64,000 nucleotides of DNA. Origin: Prosthecobacter dejongeii (GTDB lineage: Bacteria > Verrucomicrobiota > Verrucomicrobiia > Verrucomicrobiales > Verrucomicrobiaceae). A model generated the notes under the pieces. The model was not told where the DNA came from, did not search any database, and was given only the letters and a program-made list of their open reading frames with translations. The position numbers and the translations under genes were made by a program. The stretch is taken from NCBI RefSeq assembly GCF_014203045.1, contig NZ_JACHIF010000004.1, positions 40,849-104,848 of the forward strand. The letters run 5' to 3'. The stretch's first letter is position 1. Each line of letters starts with the position of its first letter. Shown here piece by piece: positions 62,687 to 64,000 of the stretch.

Positions 62687-63385
62687 TTAGAAAAAGCGCA
62701 TTCGTAACTCCCGCAAAAGGGTGTGACCTTTCGGACATAAGGTCTCATGGAATTGAGCCTTTTGACCACTCGCATCATCTCGGTAGATTAATCGCTGGAC
62801 CGGATAAACCTGCTTGCAGATCAAGCATTCCGCTCGGGAAAGCCCCTGGCGGATGAGTTTATCGGCACAGACTGTAAAACGCGGAAAACCCATCGGCACA
62901 TCGGTTGGGGTTGAATGAGCCCTTTTTCTCTTTGAGAGCCATAGGAGTAGGTGCCCTTCATCGTCATTTTGAAGGGTGGGGCAGGCGTTCACACGCTCGT
63001 ACATTTCCTGCCAAGCATCTGCAGATTCGAAGTAAAACACTCCCACGGACTCTGTGTTATCTGGATAGTCGGCCGCGACCATGCGGATGACTCCCCCGCA
63101 GGGAGGAATCTTGCGGGCGAAGTCACGTCGTGAATCATACTGCCTCTTGCGCAAGCGACCTTGCGGGTTGTCTTCAGTATCTTCGAACTTTGGCAATCCC
63201 TGTTGGAACGTGAAAAATACGATCAATGGCCATAACCCAGCCGAAGCGAGCCAATTGACCAAGAACTCGCGGGTGGTCTGGGGAGATACAAAGTTTCGGG
63301 TCAGCCTCCATTGCCGAATGCTGAGCGCGCCCATGATGACCAGGCCAATAACGTAGTATCCCAGAAGGTAATAGAGAATAATCAT
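62687..63385 (-). CDS. Two-TM protein with C-terminal Cys module
   Basis: The 232-residue product has two N-terminal hydrophobic segments (residues about 2-22 and 42-62). After a soluble middle part (RKRQYDSRRDFARKIPPCGG) a C-terminal Cys region follows, AECLICKQVYPVQRLIYRDD and HETLCPKGHTLL, with CxxC and CxxxH patterns that could bind zinc. The function is unknown. It overlaps no known partner; an AT-rich gap separates it from the coiled-coil gene. The start ATG at 63385 fits. Confidence 0.65.
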   Translation of the reverse strand: MIILYYLLGYYVIGLVIMGALSIRQWRLTRNFVSPQTTREFLVNWLASAGLWPLIVFFTFQQGLPKFEDTEDNPQGRLRKRQYDSRRDFARKIPPCGGVIRMVAADYPDNTESVGVFYFESADAWQEMYERVNACPTLQNDDEGHLLLWLSKRKRAHSTPTDVPMGFPRFTVCADKLIRQGLSRAECLICKQVYPVQRLIYRDDASGQKAQFHETLCPKGHTLLRELRMRFF

Positions 63386-63498
63386 GAAGGAAGGTCATTT
63401 TGAAATGACTTTATGCGCCTAGCCAAGTTTCAGACTCGTCAATGAAAACCTAACGAGATGAACCAGGAGGATGCGGAACTGTGTGTTTGATGAATTTT

Positions 63499-64000
63499 TT
63501 AGGTTGGTTCGGCATTCTCCGCGATAGCTTCTGCTGCCGTGCGCTGCTTCTCAGCTTCCATGGCGGCTTTTTCGGCAGCGATGGCGGCTAGGGCTGCGGC
63601 GCGGCGGGCGCGTTCTTTGGCTTCTTGTTCAGCACGGGCTTTAGCCGCAGCGGCTTCGCGACGGGCTTTGGCTTCTTCTTCGACCATTCGGGCTGCTTCT
63701 TTCTCAGCATCCTGCTTGGCCTTCAGGGCGGCGGCAGCGGCTTTCACTGCTTCCAGTTCGCGACGTGCCAGTTCGCGGGCCGCTTCTTTGGCGGCCTCAC
63801 GTTCGGCATCCGCTTTAGCTTTCGCTTCGGCTGCGGCCTGGCGTGCTGCGATTTTCTCAGCCTGCAGACGTGCGTTTTCAGCGGCTTTTTCCGCAGCGGC
63901 TTGAGCGCGGGCTAAAGCAGCAGCTTCCTTCTCGGCCTGGAGACGGGCTCTCTCAGCAGCCTTTTCTGCCGCTTCCTGTTCACGGGCGAGTTTCGCAGCT
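63499..64000 (-). CDS. Alanine-rich coiled-coil protein, TolA-like (truncated by the window edge)
   Basis: The minus-strand frame is open from 63499 to the right edge, so the N-terminus lies outside. The visible 166 residues are almost entirely a repeating A-A-x-K/E-A-E pattern, with blocks such as ARLQAEKEAAALARAQAAAEKA and EAARELARREL, an alanine/glutamate/lysine/arginine coiled coil. The end reads AAEAIAENAEPT. It resembles the central domain of TolA or other membrane-spanning or cell-envelope helical proteins. With such low complexity, family assignment is weak. Confidence 0.7.
   Translation of the reverse strand, partial: AAKLAREQEAAEKAAERARLQAEKEAAALARAQAAAEKAAENARLQAEKIAARQAAAEAKAKADAEREAAKEAARELARRELEAVKAAAAALKAKQDAEKEAARMVEEEAKARREAAAAKARAEQEAKERARRAAALAAIAAEKAAMEAEKQRTAAEAIAENAEPT

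Overview
The window reads as a chromosomal segment of a member of the Verrucomicrobiota, probably close to Prosthecobacter or Verrucomicrobium. This is inferred from two DUF1552/DUF1592 pairs (the latter with planctomycete-type CxxCH cytochrome motifs), secreted beta-propeller proteins, a rpmI-rplT pair without infC just upstream, and a type II secretion operon of mixed GspL/PilM style. No rRNA, CRISPR array, insertion sequence or integrase was recognised. The left end cuts a YacP-like NYN-domain gene and the right end cuts an alanine-rich coiled-coil gene.

Layout. 1-6.9 kb: small membrane and secreted proteins (a PQQ-type sugar dehydrogenase, two single-EF-hand proteins, a cupin, a sialidase-like propeller), one tRNA-Ala(CGC) with its promoter, and a glucuronokinase-like GHMP kinase. 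7.1-7.9 kb: rpmI and rplT with a hairpin-rich gap and a strong terminator. 8-13.8 kb: a redox/stress block, with a leftward operon (Old Yellow Enzyme, luciferase-like oxidoreductase, aldo/keto reductase) divergent from an ArsR-type regulator and an MdtD-like drug transporter. 13.8-18.3 kb: a probable sugar-utilisation locus in which an IclR regulator diverges from an SDR dehydrogenase and a beta-helix/beta-propeller fusion, followed by a RibD/DHFR-like reductase. 18.5-20.1 kb: an Asp-box sialidase-like secreted protein.

20.3-24.2 kb: a Gabija-type anti-phage pair (OLD-family ATPase-TOPRIM nuclease plus UvrD-like helicase), followed by an array of CCCC tracts and then a DUF1552-DUF1592 pair. 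28.5-32 kb: a leftward operon running from YqjD/YqjE-type membrane proteins into two PilT-type ATPases. 32.2-34.6 kb: an orphan DhaK, then surE-yraN. 34.7-43.8 kb: a small secreted protein, then a ten-gene type II secretion operon (E,F,G,H,I,J,K,L,M,C-like) with no secretin in the window. 43.9-50.7 kb: a DUF3307 membrane protein, a histidine kinase overlapping a REC-kinase-REC hybrid, an orphan CxxC-containing membrane protein, and a Tat-exported pyruvyl-transferase-like protein. 50.8-54.7 kb: the ybbP-ybbA ABC exporter and tesA-like esterase, head to head.

54.8-58.7 kb is the most unusual region. REP-like palindromes precede an AT-rich two-gene operon encoding a GHKL (HSP90/histidine-kinase-fold) ATPase and a 766-residue protein with phosphoribosyltransferase-like features. 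Genes of this architecture look like an undescribed conflict or defence module. Like the Gabija pair, it abuts a DUF1552/DUF1592 pair (58.7-62.0 kb). The window ends with an AHSA1-type SRPBCC protein, a two-TM protein with a CxxC module and the truncated coiled-coil gene. Most calls come from motif reading of translated sequence; no database search was run.
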